A stretch of 64,000 bases of DNA from CAWGCE01 sp964480915 (lineage in GTDB: Bacteria > Planctomycetota > Planctomycetia > Pirellulales > Pirellulaceae): the NCBI GenBank assembly GCA_964480915.1, contig CAYZRS010000003.1:1-64000 (forward strand), written 5' to 3'. Positions 37,965 through 47,865 of the stretch are shown here, in pieces; position 1 is the stretch's first letter, and every line of letters begins with the position of its first letter. The position numbers and the translations under genes are program-made. The notes under the pieces are model-generated. The model was not told the DNA's origin and ran no database searches. It worked only from the letters and a program-made list of their open reading frames with translations.

Positions 37965-38312
37965 GGCTGCGCTTCCGACTGCTCAAAGTGTTTGAAGCTT
38001 GAGTATCGCCTCACAAGTTGACGACGGAAAGATGACTGATCGGCTGTGAGAACGTTGTCGGGATGCTGTGTTGCAGATTCTTCGAACGAATCAAGCGGAG
38101 TGATTTCGGGCCTGGTCATGCTGCGGATGTTCGGCATGTGGCGAAATTGCAGCAACCAGCCTGAGAGAATGGCTTTTTCTCGCACATCTTTTTCGGGGAA
38201 TTTCCCCGCACCTGCCAAAGAGGAGCTACCTTTTGGCGGTCAGTGCTTTGTCTTCGTTGAATTCCTCGCATCACCCCGCTCGTAACGAATGCGTTACGTT
38301 GAGATCAAACCT
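37965..38312. other. intergenic region between divergent genes
   Basis: No supported gene; frames on both strands lack coding character. It should carry the promoters of the DUF5009 acyltransferase (-) and of the DUF3592-like protein (+). An ATG at 38289 is in frame with the latter and would add 8 residues. Confidence 0.35.
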
Positions 38313-38870
38313 ATGGGCAAGAAAACGTTAATCGTCATTGCCGTCGGCATTTTTCTTCTCGGAATTGTTGGCGTCACCAATGCCGTAAAGGGCCTCGCGG
38401 CGGCAGCACCCGTCGGTGATCAGACGGCGCGAGGGAAAATCACCCGTCTTGCGGCGACGGCTGGCCGATTACCCAATGGAATGCCGGTCGCTAAGCGATA
38501 CTCGTTCGCGTATGCGTTTCGCACGGAAGGCAAGCTCTACTTTGGTGAGCAACTGATCGATAAATCAGCTTTTCAAGCGCTGAGCGACGGTGATCAAGTC
38601 ACGGTGCACTACGAATCGGGCAACCCACGTGTCTCCGAGGCGGCAACGATCGGTGGAGATTCGTCCGCAGTCGCCCGCTATAAATCAAGACTTAAGGTCT
38701 GTTCTGGAGTGGCGTTGTTTGGCTTGCTCATCGCCGTGCTGGCATGTTTTTGCAAAGACGAGAAACGCCGTTCCATCGAAGCATCATCAATGAAGTTCTC
38801 GGATGACCCAATCGCGGCCTTGTCGCGATGGCGCAGCGAGTGGCAAGTTGGTTCGGCTTCCATTTGTTGA
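38313..38870 (+). CDS. DUF3592-like membrane protein
   Basis: A 185-residue protein from ATG 38313 (or 38289). A first transmembrane helix (TLIVIAVGIFLLGIVGVTNAV) is followed by an extracytoplasmic beta-rich part containing YSFAYAFRTEGKLYFGEQL and DGDQVTVHYESGNPRVSEA, typical of DUF3592. A second helix follows (VCSGVALFGLLIAVLACFC), then a cytoplasmic tail. Function unknown. The next gene, also for a small membrane protein, starts 28 nt downstream. Confidence 0.75.
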   Translation: MGKKTLIVIAVGIFLLGIVGVTNAVKGLAAAAPVGDQTARGKITRLAATAGRLPNGMPVAKRYSFAYAFRTEGKLYFGEQLIDKSAFQALSDGDQVTVHYESGNPRVSEAATIGGDSSAVARYKSRLKVCSGVALFGLLIAVLACFCKDEKRRSIEASSMKFSDDPIAALSRWRSEWQVGSASIC

Positions 38871-38898
38871 ACTTAGTTAGATACGGAGTCTTCCCGCC

Positions 38899-39504
38899 AT
38901 GATGATCGTTTGGGGTACAAAGCTATACGGGCGCATCGAAAAGGTACCCGGCTTGGGGCACATCGCCACGCAATTTGGCCATTTGATGTTCTTGCCTTTG
39001 ATTCCCACTCAATCGTATTTTGTGCTTGAGGAGAGCTCGCATACTTTCCACGGAATTCCGCTCGGTGTTTCCCGGAAATCGGTACTCGCCGGTTACGGTT
39101 TCGCCTACTCCATTCTTTTGATTTTGGCCGGGATCGGTTCGATTGGCCATATCAACGATCCACACGCCGCTGTCAATCCTGAAGTGACACCGATGCATTA
39201 TGGATTGATCATCTTGGGGGCAATATGTATCCCGCTGTTGATCGCCATTCAAACGGATTGGTTTCGAAATGCGGATCATGCGACTGCCAGTGAGCTGGCG
39301 GCACTGACGGGCGACGAGCGAGTTCAAGTGTTTGTCGATCATCACTTCGGGAAAATTTCGGACGAAGAAGCCGATGAGCGAATCGAAGCGCTGGAGAATC
39401 GCAGCTTCCATTCATCAGAATACGAATTGCCGCAAGACGAGGGAGTGCCGACGTACATTCCCGACCAAGAGCAAGGCTCCATCAGCTCGTATCATCCCGC
39501 CTAA
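38899..39504 (+). CDS. membrane protein of unknown function
   Basis: A 201-residue protein. ATG 38899 (or 38902) follows GGAG. The N-terminal WGTKLYGRIEKVPGLGHIATQFGHLMFLPLIPTQSYFV is followed by two hydrophobic helices (VLAGYGFAYSILLILAGIG and YGLIILGAICIPLLIAIQ) and a soluble acidic tail with FGKISDEEADERIEALE. This WGxKxYG...FGHLxFLPLIPxxSYFV start is shared by a family of short uncharacterised membrane proteins that I recognise only as such. Likely co-transcribed with 38313-38870. Confidence 0.75.
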   Translation: MMIVWGTKLYGRIEKVPGLGHIATQFGHLMFLPLIPTQSYFVLEESSHTFHGIPLGVSRKSVLAGYGFAYSILLILAGIGSIGHINDPHAAVNPEVTPMHYGLIILGAICIPLLIAIQTDWFRNADHATASELAALTGDERVQVFVDHHFGKISDEEADERIEALENRSFHSSEYELPQDEGVPTYIPDQEQGSISSYHPA

Positions 39505-39702
39505 CCCTGTTGGGGCGGCGATGCCCTCGGATGGCAATGTGGAAATGTTCGTCTTTGATCGCCAGCTCGAAAAGACAATGAAGCCGGCGAAGTTATAAGC
39601 TGGGTAGCGCTTTTCGAGCCCCGTTCTGGTACGTTCTTGACTTCGATCTTTCGTTGCGCTGCCGTATGTCCAGGCACTTCGAAGTCCGTATGATTTAGCG
39701 GA

Positions 39703-41067
39703 GTGCTAACCGCTGCCCTCCCCTTGCCTCGTATCAAAGTCGCTGACATTTCCTCCCATCTCCCCACCACGCAATCGCTGTCGAGCCAGAACAGGCCGGT
39801 GCGCGGCGGTCGTTTTTACGGATGGTTGATGGCTCCGATCGCGACAGCCATGGCGATGTGTACGATGCCAGGGCAATCGGTCGGCGTGGCCGCTTTCAAC
39901 CAGTCCCTACGTACCGATCTGGGATTGAGCGCCAGCCAACTGGGCGGTTGCTACGCACTGGGCACCGTGCTGGCGTCCTTATTGCTACCATTCACTGGCG
40001 CCGCGATTGACCGCTTCGGTATCCGTCGAACAACACTATTTGTCGTGCCGGCGTTTGCTGCGGCTTGTTGTTTCGTCAGTGCGGCTGCGGGGCTTGTGTC
40101 GCTCTTCTTTGCTTTCTTTTTTCTCCGTTTTTTGGGCCAAGGTTCGCTGTCGCTTTGTTCCCAGAACACGCTGGCGATGTGGTTCGATCGGCGATTGGGA
40201 CGCGTCGCAGGAATCACCAGCACTTTGGTGACGCTGTTCATGGCCGCTTCGCCGTTGTGGTTGCGTGCTGTCATCGAAAGTGTCGGTTGGCGGGCAGCTT
40301 ACCAGTGGCTGGGTCTAGGCGTCGTGCTCGTCTTAATGCCGATGCTTGTGATCTATCGAAACCGCCCTGCCGATGTGGGTCAATCGCCCGACGGATTGAT
40401 TCCTGACGGGCTTGCACGAGCGCCGTCGGAAGGGCAAGACGATTCGATTGCGGAGATGGAAGGGTTGTCGATGTCGGCGGCGCTGCGTGAATCGAGTTAC
40501 TGGATTTTGATCGCCTTGAATTTTGTCTGGAGCATGATTGGGACATCGCTAATTTTCGATGTGCAATCTCTGGGCGAATCGTTCGTTGGCGATGATGTGG
40601 CCGCCACGGCTTGGGGAAGCATACCAGTCGACGCCGCGAATACTTGCTTCTTTGTTTCTGTCGGGGTGATGAATTTGGTGGGCGGGTTCTTGGCCGACAA
40701 GTATGCGCTCACGAAATTGCTAAGCAGCGCGATGGTTGGCATGTTCGGCGGGGTGCTGATGCTGATCGTTGGTCAGGGCGTCCTGGTGCTGTTTCTCGCT
40801 TACGGCGTATATGGGTTGGCTCAAGGGTTAATGTCGGCGGTGAGCAATACAATCTGGCCTCGCTTCTTCGGGCGGGCTCACTTGGGCAAGATTCGAGGCG
40901 GATCAATGATGGCGATGGTCGCCGGCAGCAGCGTCGGGCCATTGCTGATGGGGGTTGTCTTCGATCAGACAGGTAGCCATCGTGCATCGCTCATGATCTT
41001 CGCCCTCTGTATCACTGTGGCGTTCGTCGCGTCGATGTTTATTCGCCAGCCAAATGGTTGTTTGTAA
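39703..41067 (+). CDS. MFS transporter
   Basis: A 454-residue carrier of the major facilitator superfamily starting at GTG 39703; the start is uncertain. About twelve hydrophobic segments are present. The stretch FTGAAIDRFGIRRTTLFVV between helices 2 and 3 is the MFS G-x-x-x-D-R-x-G-R-R signature, and VGGFLADKYALTKLL is its counterpart in the second half. The central loop is acidic. Substrate unknown; relatives include oxalate/formate and monocarboxylate types. Confidence 0.85.
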   Translation: MLTAALPLPRIKVADISSHLPTTQSLSSQNRPVRGGRFYGWLMAPIATAMAMCTMPGQSVGVAAFNQSLRTDLGLSASQLGGCYALGTVLASLLLPFTGAAIDRFGIRRTTLFVVPAFAAACCFVSAAAGLVSLFFAFFFLRFLGQGSLSLCSQNTLAMWFDRRLGRVAGITSTLVTLFMAASPLWLRAVIESVGWRAAYQWLGLGVVLVLMPMLVIYRNRPADVGQSPDGLIPDGLARAPSEGQDDSIAEMEGLSMSAALRESSYWILIALNFVWSMIGTSLIFDVQSLGESFVGDDVAATAWGSIPVDAANTCFFVSVGVMNLVGGFLADKYALTKLLSSAMVGMFGGVLMLIVGQGVLVLFLAYGVYGLAQGLMSAVSNTIWPRFFGRAHLGKIRGGSMMAMVAGSSVGPLLMGVVFDQTGSHRASLMIFALCITVAFVASMFIRQPNGCL

Positions 41068-41120
41068 CAAGCAATCTCGCCACCAACGTTTCCACTCTTA
41101 CGCCGCTCGCCATACGTAGC

Positions 41121-43640
41121 CTATTCCCGAACGAGAGACCGGTTGTGGGCGGTCATTCTTACTTGCAGCTCTTCGATCGTTCCTTTCTCCGTTTGCAATC
41201 CTAGCCTCACCTCCCAGTCTGGTTCGTGTCCCATCTTTGACAGCAATTCGACCAAGTCCTCGGCGAATCGTTTCCGAGCGATTTCACCGAACTCCTTGAT
41301 GGAAAATTCCATGATGTCGGCAACGGCTATTCCGTCGATCGAGACCAACGGTGACCAGGCGTCGTTCACGCAAACGATGGGTCGATCGTTTTCCCAGCGA
41401 ACGCCTGTAAAGGGTGCCACTTTGGCATAGCTGAATTTGCGGACCGGTTTGTAGGCGCCAGCAACGGTGCGTTCCAAGAGCCGCTCGCCGATCCAATCGA
41501 CGTCCGGCCCGCCGCAGTTGGTCACGACCACGATGCCGACGTTGTGTTCCGTCGAGCAACCAATCCAAGCGCTGCAATTGTTTCTTCCACCATTCTTGGT
41601 TAGGAACCGGCCAATATAGGAGTTGTATGCTGAAGACCAGCCAAGCGTCGTCCCAATCATGATTCCGTCCGATCGCTTGGTTCTGGTATGCAGCTCCTGA
41701 AGCATTTCGGCCGTGAAAAGTTTAGGCTCCATTTGGGCTGCGATAAACATTGATAGATCCTCGACGGAACTGACCAGACCACCGGAACCGGCTAGGCGCC
41801 GGCGAAGAGAATGACTTTCTTCGAAATGCCGGCCACTGCCGTCGTAGCCTGTTGCCGGATGAACGGTGCTATCAGCCTGAATTGCAGTTTGTGAAAGCTC
41901 CAGCGGATCGCAGATGAATTCCTGAATGAGGTCCGCAAACGGCCTATCAGCCGCCAGCTCTAGCACGTGGCCCAGCAAGCCAAACGCGAGATTCGAGTAT
42001 TCCTCCGCGGTGCCAGGATCCGACTCCAAAGGAACTTTGCCCAGGTGTTTGTAAAGCCGTTCCGGTTCTAGTTCATACCACTCTCGAGCCGACTGAACTC
42101 GTCCGGGTACTCGGCGAGGCAATCCCGATGTGTGCGAGGCGAGCTGCCGCAATGTGATCGTTTTTCCCATTTCGGGCGTCGTGCTGATGGAAACGCTGTC
42201 AGGCAGGTAGGTCGCTGCTGGATGGTCTAGATTGACAATGCCCCGCTCATGAAGCATCACAGCTAAGGAAGCGGTGAAGGCTTTGGTTACCGAGGCGACA
42301 TGATATTGGGTTTGCAGCGTTGCCTTCTTGCCGGCCTTCACATTTTCGAATCCCAACGACTTTCCGTAAACACGACTTCCGTCGCGCACGATTGCCACTG
42401 AGAGGCTGGGGTACTGGGCAAGCTCCATCTGTTGCTGTAGCCAAGCGTCAACCTGTTCAATCTCTTTGTCGGTGAATCCACTGATATCGTCAAAGTGTGG
42501 CTCGGAACGCCTGGGGGTGTCACGAGATGCTGGGCTGCTGCGGAGTTCTGAAACACACGAGACAATGGCGGCCACGGCCATGACCGATAGAAACAAGATC
42601 AAGAAAATGATCACAAGTGCCGGTGCGCGGGGCGTTAGCTTTTCATTTGCCGATTCTTCCACCTCCTCTTTGGCGGATGGCTGATCGGAATTTGGTTCTT
42701 TGACATTCGAATCCGCCGTTGTCGATTGTCTATGCTTCCAAGATCGCCAGAGAACCCAGAACAAGGCGATTTCAAAGGGAATCACTGCTCCGACGACCGT
42801 TTGAAATAGTGTCGGTCCCATGTCGTACATCGGCAACATCAGCCCGGAACACAAGCCGCACAGGGCACCGCCCAACGTTGGAAGAATGATTGCAGATGCT
42901 ACGCGCCACGAAGGTATGCTCTGATTCCAATTGCTCGCCCAGTCCGCCCAATTGGAATTCAGCCCACTTTCCAGGACCGGAGCGACGGCGGTCGACACCA
43001 GTTCCATAAGGTCTCCGCCATCATCTTGGTCGGTTGCTACTTCCAGGCTCTCGACCAAATTCGCCAGCGCCCGGCGGCGTGGCTCGAGTGTGGTGCTTAT
43101 CGAGTATTGATTTACAAGATAGATCGCCCAGTTGATCGCGAGCAGAAAAACGCCACGTGAACCGACAGAGAGGCTGAACTCCCACCAATCGCTCGAAGAT
43201 TCCCAAGCAACTTGAAAAAAGAAGGCCATGATCGCCAGCAGAATTGGCAGTAGGTACCACCAAAACACATTGCGCAACAACCAGATTTGATGCTCGACCT
43301 GCGTCAGCGATTCCTTCGCGTAATAGAGCAGCGGTTCGCCCGGATCGCTGGGACGCTGAGGGTGCCGTCGACGGTCTACCCACATGAAACCTGCTACCCA
43401 GGCCAGTGCTAATACGGTTAGGTAGCACGTCCAAGGCAAGGTCATTGTAAAGCATGCGACTAACGCGACAGGAATCAAAAACAGCGATAGACCAATTTCA
43501 CGCACATCTCGCCAGAAAATCATCGAGCGAAATTGCTGCTGGCTGCTCTGCACTTCATTCGTCACTGATTCGGTATCGATCGTGACCTTGGTCCGATTTG
43601 ACTCTGTCTTCCACGCATGACGGTATTGTTCAAGGTTCAT
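41121..43640 (-). CDS. membrane protein fused to serine beta-lactamase-like (S12) domain
   Basis: An 839-residue protein. ATG 43640 lies 6 nt after GGAG and overlaps the end of the ECF sigma gene by 11 nt, so the two are coupled. The N-terminal 380 residues begin NLEQYRHAWKTE and hold about seven hydrophobic segments, resembling the membrane proteins that accompany ECF sigma factors and may act as their regulators. From about residue 410 a class C beta-lactamase-like domain follows: SxxK in ASVTKAFTAS (Ser near 449), YSN in EEYSNLAFGLLG, and LRQLASHTSGLP. A canonical KTG is not obvious. This fusion couples a sensor-type membrane module with a peptide-hydrolase or esterase-like domain; the ligand is unknown. 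Confidence 0.82.
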   Translation of the reverse strand: MNLEQYRHAWKTESNRTKVTIDTESVTNEVQSSQQQFRSMIFWRDVREIGLSLFLIPVALVACFTMTLPWTCYLTVLALAWVAGFMWVDRRRHPQRPSDPGEPLLYYAKESLTQVEHQIWLLRNVFWWYLLPILLAIMAFFFQVAWESSSDWWEFSLSVGSRGVFLLAINWAIYLVNQYSISTTLEPRRRALANLVESLEVATDQDDGGDLMELVSTAVAPVLESGLNSNWADWASNWNQSIPSWRVASAIILPTLGGALCGLCSGLMLPMYDMGPTLFQTVVGAVIPFEIALFWVLWRSWKHRQSTTADSNVKEPNSDQPSAKEEVEESANEKLTPRAPALVIIFLILFLSVMAVAAIVSCVSELRSSPASRDTPRRSEPHFDDISGFTDKEIEQVDAWLQQQMELAQYPSLSVAIVRDGSRVYGKSLGFENVKAGKKATLQTQYHVASVTKAFTASLAVMLHERGIVNLDHPAATYLPDSVSISTTPEMGKTITLRQLASHTSGLPRRVPGRVQSAREWYELEPERLYKHLGKVPLESDPGTAEEYSNLAFGLLGHVLELAADRPFADLIQEFICDPLELSQTAIQADSTVHPATGYDGSGRHFEESHSLRRRLAGSGGLVSSVEDLSMFIAAQMEPKLFTAEMLQELHTRTKRSDGIMIGTTLGWSSAYNSYIGRFLTKNGGRNNCSAWIGCSTEHNVGIVVVTNCGGPDVDWIGERLLERTVAGAYKPVRKFSYAKVAPFTGVRWENDRPIVCVNDAWSPLVSIDGIAVADIMEFSIKEFGEIARKRFAEDLVELLSKMGHEPDWEVRLGLQTEKGTIEELQVRMTAHNRSLVRE

Positions 43641-44154
43641 CGGACGCTCCATTGATCAATGCGTGTAGAGCCTTCTTCGCCCGATTCAGTTTCACACCCA
43701 CATGGTTCTCTGAAATACCAAGGACCTCGCCCATCTCCCGATAGGTCAGTTCTTCCAGGTAGAGTAAGACGAGCGCCGCATCGGTTTTGGGCAGTCGGGC
43801 AATCGCCTGATAAAGTTGCTCGACTGCCTCTTGCTGCTGAATGTGTTCCTCGCCAACGCTGCCAGCCGTGTCCAGGATCTGCACGTCCAACAACGGTTGT
43901 TGGCTCGCACGCCGGGGTCGGTCTTTCCGGTGCCAATTCATCGCCGTGTGCAGGGCCACACGATAGAACCAAGTCGCCGCACTCGCCCGCCCTTCGAATT
44001 TTGGCAACGATCGCCAGGCTTGGAGTAGAATTTCCTGAGCCAGGTCCTGACAGTCTTCGCTGGTCAGAGTGTAGGCACGCGCCACCTTCAAGACGGACGC
44101 CCCATGTTCGCCCAGCCAGTTCATGAACAGCGATTTGTGGTCTTCATCAAGCAA
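43630..44154 (-). CDS. RNA polymerase ECF sigma factor
   Basis: A 174-residue sigma-70 family factor. TTG 44154 has GGAGAGG 8 nt upstream. Region 2 is visible as DCQDLAQEILLQAWRSLPKFEGRASAATWFYRVALHTAMNWHR, and region 4 as IARLPKTDAALVLLYLEELTYREMGEVLGISENHVGVKLNRAKKAL. The gene overlaps the downstream membrane/beta-lactamase fusion, suggesting that the latter controls or is controlled by this factor. Target promoters not known. Confidence 0.9.
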   Translation of the reverse strand: MLDEDHKSLFMNWLGEHGASVLKVARAYTLTSEDCQDLAQEILLQAWRSLPKFEGRASAATWFYRVALHTAMNWHRKDRPRRASQQPLLDVQILDTAGSVGEEHIQQQEAVEQLYQAIARLPKTDAALVLLYLEELTYREMGEVLGISENHVGVKLNRAKKALHALINGASDEP

Positions 44155-44391
44155 TGAGTTAGCCTCTCCATAAGTATTGGTAACGCCTTGCAGCGCCTAC
44201 TTACAAAGAAAACAGAATCCGAGGTGGTTTTCTCAGACTGTTCGGGTCCAGAGGCAAAGATAACGTCAGCAGCGGGAGTCCATTATGGGTCGAATGGATT
44301 ACCTTCAGCCGGCCTATATTCGGTTTCTATCCCGCTTGAGCGTTCGAATTCGGGGGAAGGTCAGGTTGTGGCGAAATAGTGCCGCCGGACC

Positions 44392-47334
44392 TTACTCCGC
44401 CAAGATTCGCTCATACACTTCCCGCTCCTGTGGGGAGAGTTCGTCCTCGTGCTTCTGAAATAGGGCAATCGATTCTTGCCGTATCGCCTCGGATCGAGTT
44501 CTCAAGTCGTCTGAATCGACCTTGGCGAGCGATTCACCGATTTCCGCGAGCAACCACGCGAGGCCCAGTTCGGCATCAAGGTCGTCTGGCTTCTCTGCAC
44601 GTTCCGAACGACGAATCCCAATCGCTTCTTCAAAACAGAGCATGCCTTCCGCGTTCCGATCGAGCATCAACAGCGATCTGCCCGCGTACATAAGACTGGT
44701 GGCCAAGCGTCTCGGGTTGCCATCGGCTCCGGGCGCGGCGTCATATTGTTCTCGATTCAATTGGGCGGCGCGCTCAAACTCGGCGAGCGCCTCGCTGGGA
44801 CGCGATAGTTCCAACAACGACTTGCCAAGGTTGCGTCGGCTGAAGGCGACTCGCTGCTTGATCATGCGGTTATCGGGATTGCTCGACCTCAACTCTTCCC
44901 GCAGCGCGATGACCTGTTCTTGAATTTCGGCCGCTCTTTCGAAATTGCCTTGAGCGATGAAGCAGCGAGAAAGCGATTCCACGGCCGTTGCTCGTTTGGT
45001 GCCGTTGTCAAAGATGGGATGAGCACGATAATTTTGCTCCGCCAATTCGACCAAGTGTTCGAATGCCGCCTGCGCGTCATCAAAGCGTTGCATCGATACG
45101 AGGACATTCCCCAGTCGGGTCATGGAGTTGATCACATCTCGTTTGGCACGCGTGTTATCTGGATCGAGTTCGGCCAAGGAACGAAAGCTCTGGCTGGCTT
45201 CTTCGAAAGCGGCAACGGCTGGTTGCAGTTCTTTGTTTGCTAGATGAAAGCGCCCGAGATGATCGTAACCGATCGCAAGGTTGCGGATGTAATAAGAATT
45301 GTCAGGTTCCGATGTAACCTGTTGCTGGAGCACTTCCAGCGACCGCGACAACGTCTCTGCAGCCGAATCTTTCTCGTTGAATTTGATCTGTAGCTGGCCG
45401 AGTCGGCCCAAGGTCATTGCCAGATCGGTTTGCAAGGTTTTGTCGGGCACGTCGGTCATATGGCTTTCAAGGAAATCAACCGCGTCCCGGAACTTCTGTT
45501 TCGCAGCTTTTTCATCTCCGGATTGAGCAGTTCCCGCCGCGATCATGAATTGAATGCGGTGCACTCGATGGACATTCTTGGCGGTTGGCCATCGTTTCAA
45601 TGTCGATTGCGTAACATCGAGGGCAGCGGTGAAATAGGAAACTGCGGCTTGGATGTTTCCCTGGTATTGGACGACTTCGCCGAGTCCGGAGGTTGCGTCG
45701 GCAACGCCGACCATGGCCGGTTCGCTGTCAGGATGAGTCGTTGTCCAGCGCTCGAAAATACGTTTCGCTTTTTCAAAGCACTCGATAGCGGCCGGGTAAT
45801 TTCCCAGATTGTTGTCGGCCGGGTTGCCTTGGACGTCGCCCAGTTTCACATAGGCGCCGGCGATTTCTAGCCACAGTTCGTCGTCAGCGGCGATCTCGCC
45901 CGATGATTCCAGTTTCTGCAGGTAGTTCAAGGCCGTATCGACCAGTTGCCCCACCGCAGGTGTCGAACCTGGCAAATTCCGTATTGATTTGTAGATGTCG
46001 AATATGAAGGTGTTGGCCAACGTACGAACATCGGCAAATCGTTCTTCCGCCAAACGCTTTTGTTGGGCCGCTTGGACAGCCATCACGCTCGTTCCGATGA
46101 CTCCGGCCACCAACGAGGCGGCAATCGCGATCCCGGCAGCCAACGGCCAGCGATACCGATTCGCGAGTTTCTTGACGCGATAGATACGAGATTCAGGCCC
46201 CGCAACCAGCGCGTCGCCGTCGAGGTAATTGCGAATGTCGTGCCCCATTTCGCTGGCACCGGCATAGCGATGGTCCGGATCTTTTCGCATCGCCTTCAGC
46301 GGAATCCACTCCAGTTCCTGCCGCAGCATGCGAATGAGAGAACGTGGCTCGGTCGATCTCTGCCTGGCGATTGTGGCTTGGTCCGGATCACTGATCGAAC
46401 TGAGTTTGGTACTCGGTTTGGGCGGATCTTCCTCGCGGATGATGCGATAGACCTCATTTAGCGCGGCGCGTTTGAGCGAGTCTGGCTCGAACGGAAGTCG
46501 TCCCGTCAGTAATTCGTACAACAGCACGCCCATGGCATAGACATCAGTCCGCGTATCGACCATGACCGAGCCATCCGCCTGTTCGGGGCTCATGTATTGG
46601 GGCGTTCCCATCATGATCGGGATTTGCGTGATTTGAGTCGCATCTTGCGCGGAAGTGCCGATCGCCTTAGCGATTCCGAAGTCAATGACTTTGACTTGGG
46701 ATCGCCCTTCGACTTCGGTTACAAGAACATTCGACGGCTTGATGTCCCGATGTAGAATTCCCTTCTGGTGAGCGTGCGCGACCGCATCACAAACTTGGGC
46801 GAACAACTGTAAACGCTCGCGCGAGTTCAGTTGCTTGACATTGGCGTGTTCCGTAATGGAACTGCCTTCGACGAATTCCATTACGAAATAGTGCTGGCCC
46901 GATTCGCTGATGCCGGCGTCGTAGACTTGTGCGATCCCTGAATGGTTCATCGCCGCGAGTGATTGGCGTTCTAGCTCGAATCGTTTCAGGACGGCTTCGG
47001 AGTCCATGCCCCGTTTGAGCAACTTGATCGCAACCGTGCGTTGGACGGGCTCAGCCTGTGTCGCACGAAAGACGAGTCCGAATCCACCCTCGCCGACTTG
47101 CTCGACAAGTGTGTACGGCCCAATGGCTTGCCCCGAAACTGCCAAGCCGTGTTCTAAACCGGCCAGTTCGACGGCCGGTTGCCGCATGAAACCGTCAGTA
47201 TCACCGGCCAACTGGAGCAACTTTTCAACCCGGGTAATTAGCTCCGCGTCACCGGCGCAGACGCGATCCAAAAAAGCCGGTCGTTCTTCGGGAGGCAATT
47301 CCAGAGCGGCGGCGAATATCTCGGCCTCGGTCAT
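44392..47334 (-). CDS. serine/threonine protein kinase with C-terminal TPR-like region
   Basis: A 980-residue protein from ATG 47334, preceded by GGAA; longer frames to 47475 or 47559 are open but add low-complexity polar residues. It begins MTEAEIFAAALELPPEERPAFLDRVCAGD, typical of planctomycete kinases. The kinase domain has VGEGGFGLVFRA, VAIKLLKRG, HRDIKPSNVLV and IDFGIAKAIG, so all catalytic elements are present. A transmembrane helix (WPLAAGIAIAASLVAGVIGTSVM) follows, then about 500 residues of helical repeats. It lies beside the giant surface protein gene in opposite direction, with an ECF sigma gene on the far side. Environmental sensing is likely; partners unknown. Confidence 0.9.
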   Translation of the reverse strand: MTEAEIFAAALELPPEERPAFLDRVCAGDAELITRVEKLLQLAGDTDGFMRQPAVELAGLEHGLAVSGQAIGPYTLVEQVGEGGFGLVFRATQAEPVQRTVAIKLLKRGMDSEAVLKRFELERQSLAAMNHSGIAQVYDAGISESGQHYFVMEFVEGSSITEHANVKQLNSRERLQLFAQVCDAVAHAHQKGILHRDIKPSNVLVTEVEGRSQVKVIDFGIAKAIGTSAQDATQITQIPIMMGTPQYMSPEQADGSVMVDTRTDVYAMGVLLYELLTGRLPFEPDSLKRAALNEVYRIIREEDPPKPSTKLSSISDPDQATIARQRSTEPRSLIRMLRQELEWIPLKAMRKDPDHRYAGASEMGHDIRNYLDGDALVAGPESRIYRVKKLANRYRWPLAAGIAIAASLVAGVIGTSVMAVQAAQQKRLAEERFADVRTLANTFIFDIYKSIRNLPGSTPAVGQLVDTALNYLQKLESSGEIAADDELWLEIAGAYVKLGDVQGNPADNNLGNYPAAIECFEKAKRIFERWTTTHPDSEPAMVGVADATSGLGEVVQYQGNIQAAVSYFTAALDVTQSTLKRWPTAKNVHRVHRIQFMIAAGTAQSGDEKAAKQKFRDAVDFLESHMTDVPDKTLQTDLAMTLGRLGQLQIKFNEKDSAAETLSRSLEVLQQQVTSEPDNSYYIRNLAIGYDHLGRFHLANKELQPAVAAFEEASQSFRSLAELDPDNTRAKRDVINSMTRLGNVLVSMQRFDDAQAAFEHLVELAEQNYRAHPIFDNGTKRATAVESLSRCFIAQGNFERAAEIQEQVIALREELRSSNPDNRMIKQRVAFSRRNLGKSLLELSRPSEALAEFERAAQLNREQYDAAPGADGNPRRLATSLMYAGRSLLMLDRNAEGMLCFEEAIGIRRSERAEKPDDLDAELGLAWLLAEIGESLAKVDSDDLRTRSEAIRQESIALFQKHEDELSPQEREVYERILAE

Positions 47335-47865
47335 GTTGTGTTTCCAAACGAGGTCAGGCTTGCGCCGGCGATTCTTCGATCCGGCCGCATCCTTCACGGC
47401 CGGATTCCCTTGTCGATCGCATTCTGGCTTGTCATTTCGGTTGTCACTTCGATTGTAATAGGGAGCTTTCGCCATGTGTTGTGAAGACCGCGAAGGTCCG
47501 TGGTTGTCGACTTCCGTCCCAACGTTCCTGGAGAATCGAAAGTCACGCTGTATTGCCACAACGTGTCACCGGAGAATCTGCCATTTCGTTGCGAAACCAG
47601 AGTGGGTGTGTCGTCCGCCGGGTCGGTGCCGGCGGGATGATTTCAGGATGCTAGGCTGCTGCGGCAGGGCGTTCCAGTGGTTCTCGCCGGTCACGCCCAC
47701 AGATGTAGAGCGCCGTCCGAAGGCTGGATGCCTCAATTTTCTTTGTTTTCGTGCGAAAACCATCCGCTTCTTCCTGTTTTTTCAGAGGAATGAGTCATGG
47801 GCCGATCAGATGTCGCACTACTCCTATAGATCGTTCTTTTTACCCAAGACGCCAGGATCTTTAGC
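47335..47865. other. intergenic region between kinase and giant surface protein genes
   Basis: It holds the divergent promoters of the kinase (-) and the surface protein (+) and no supported gene, unless the kinase starts upstream of 47334. No repeat or hairpin of note was seen. Confidence 0.35.

Noticed and set aside
47335..47559. Extended N-terminus of the kinase
   Set aside because: The added residues are polar and low in complexity; MTEAEIF is the usual start of this kinase type. It is not excluded.
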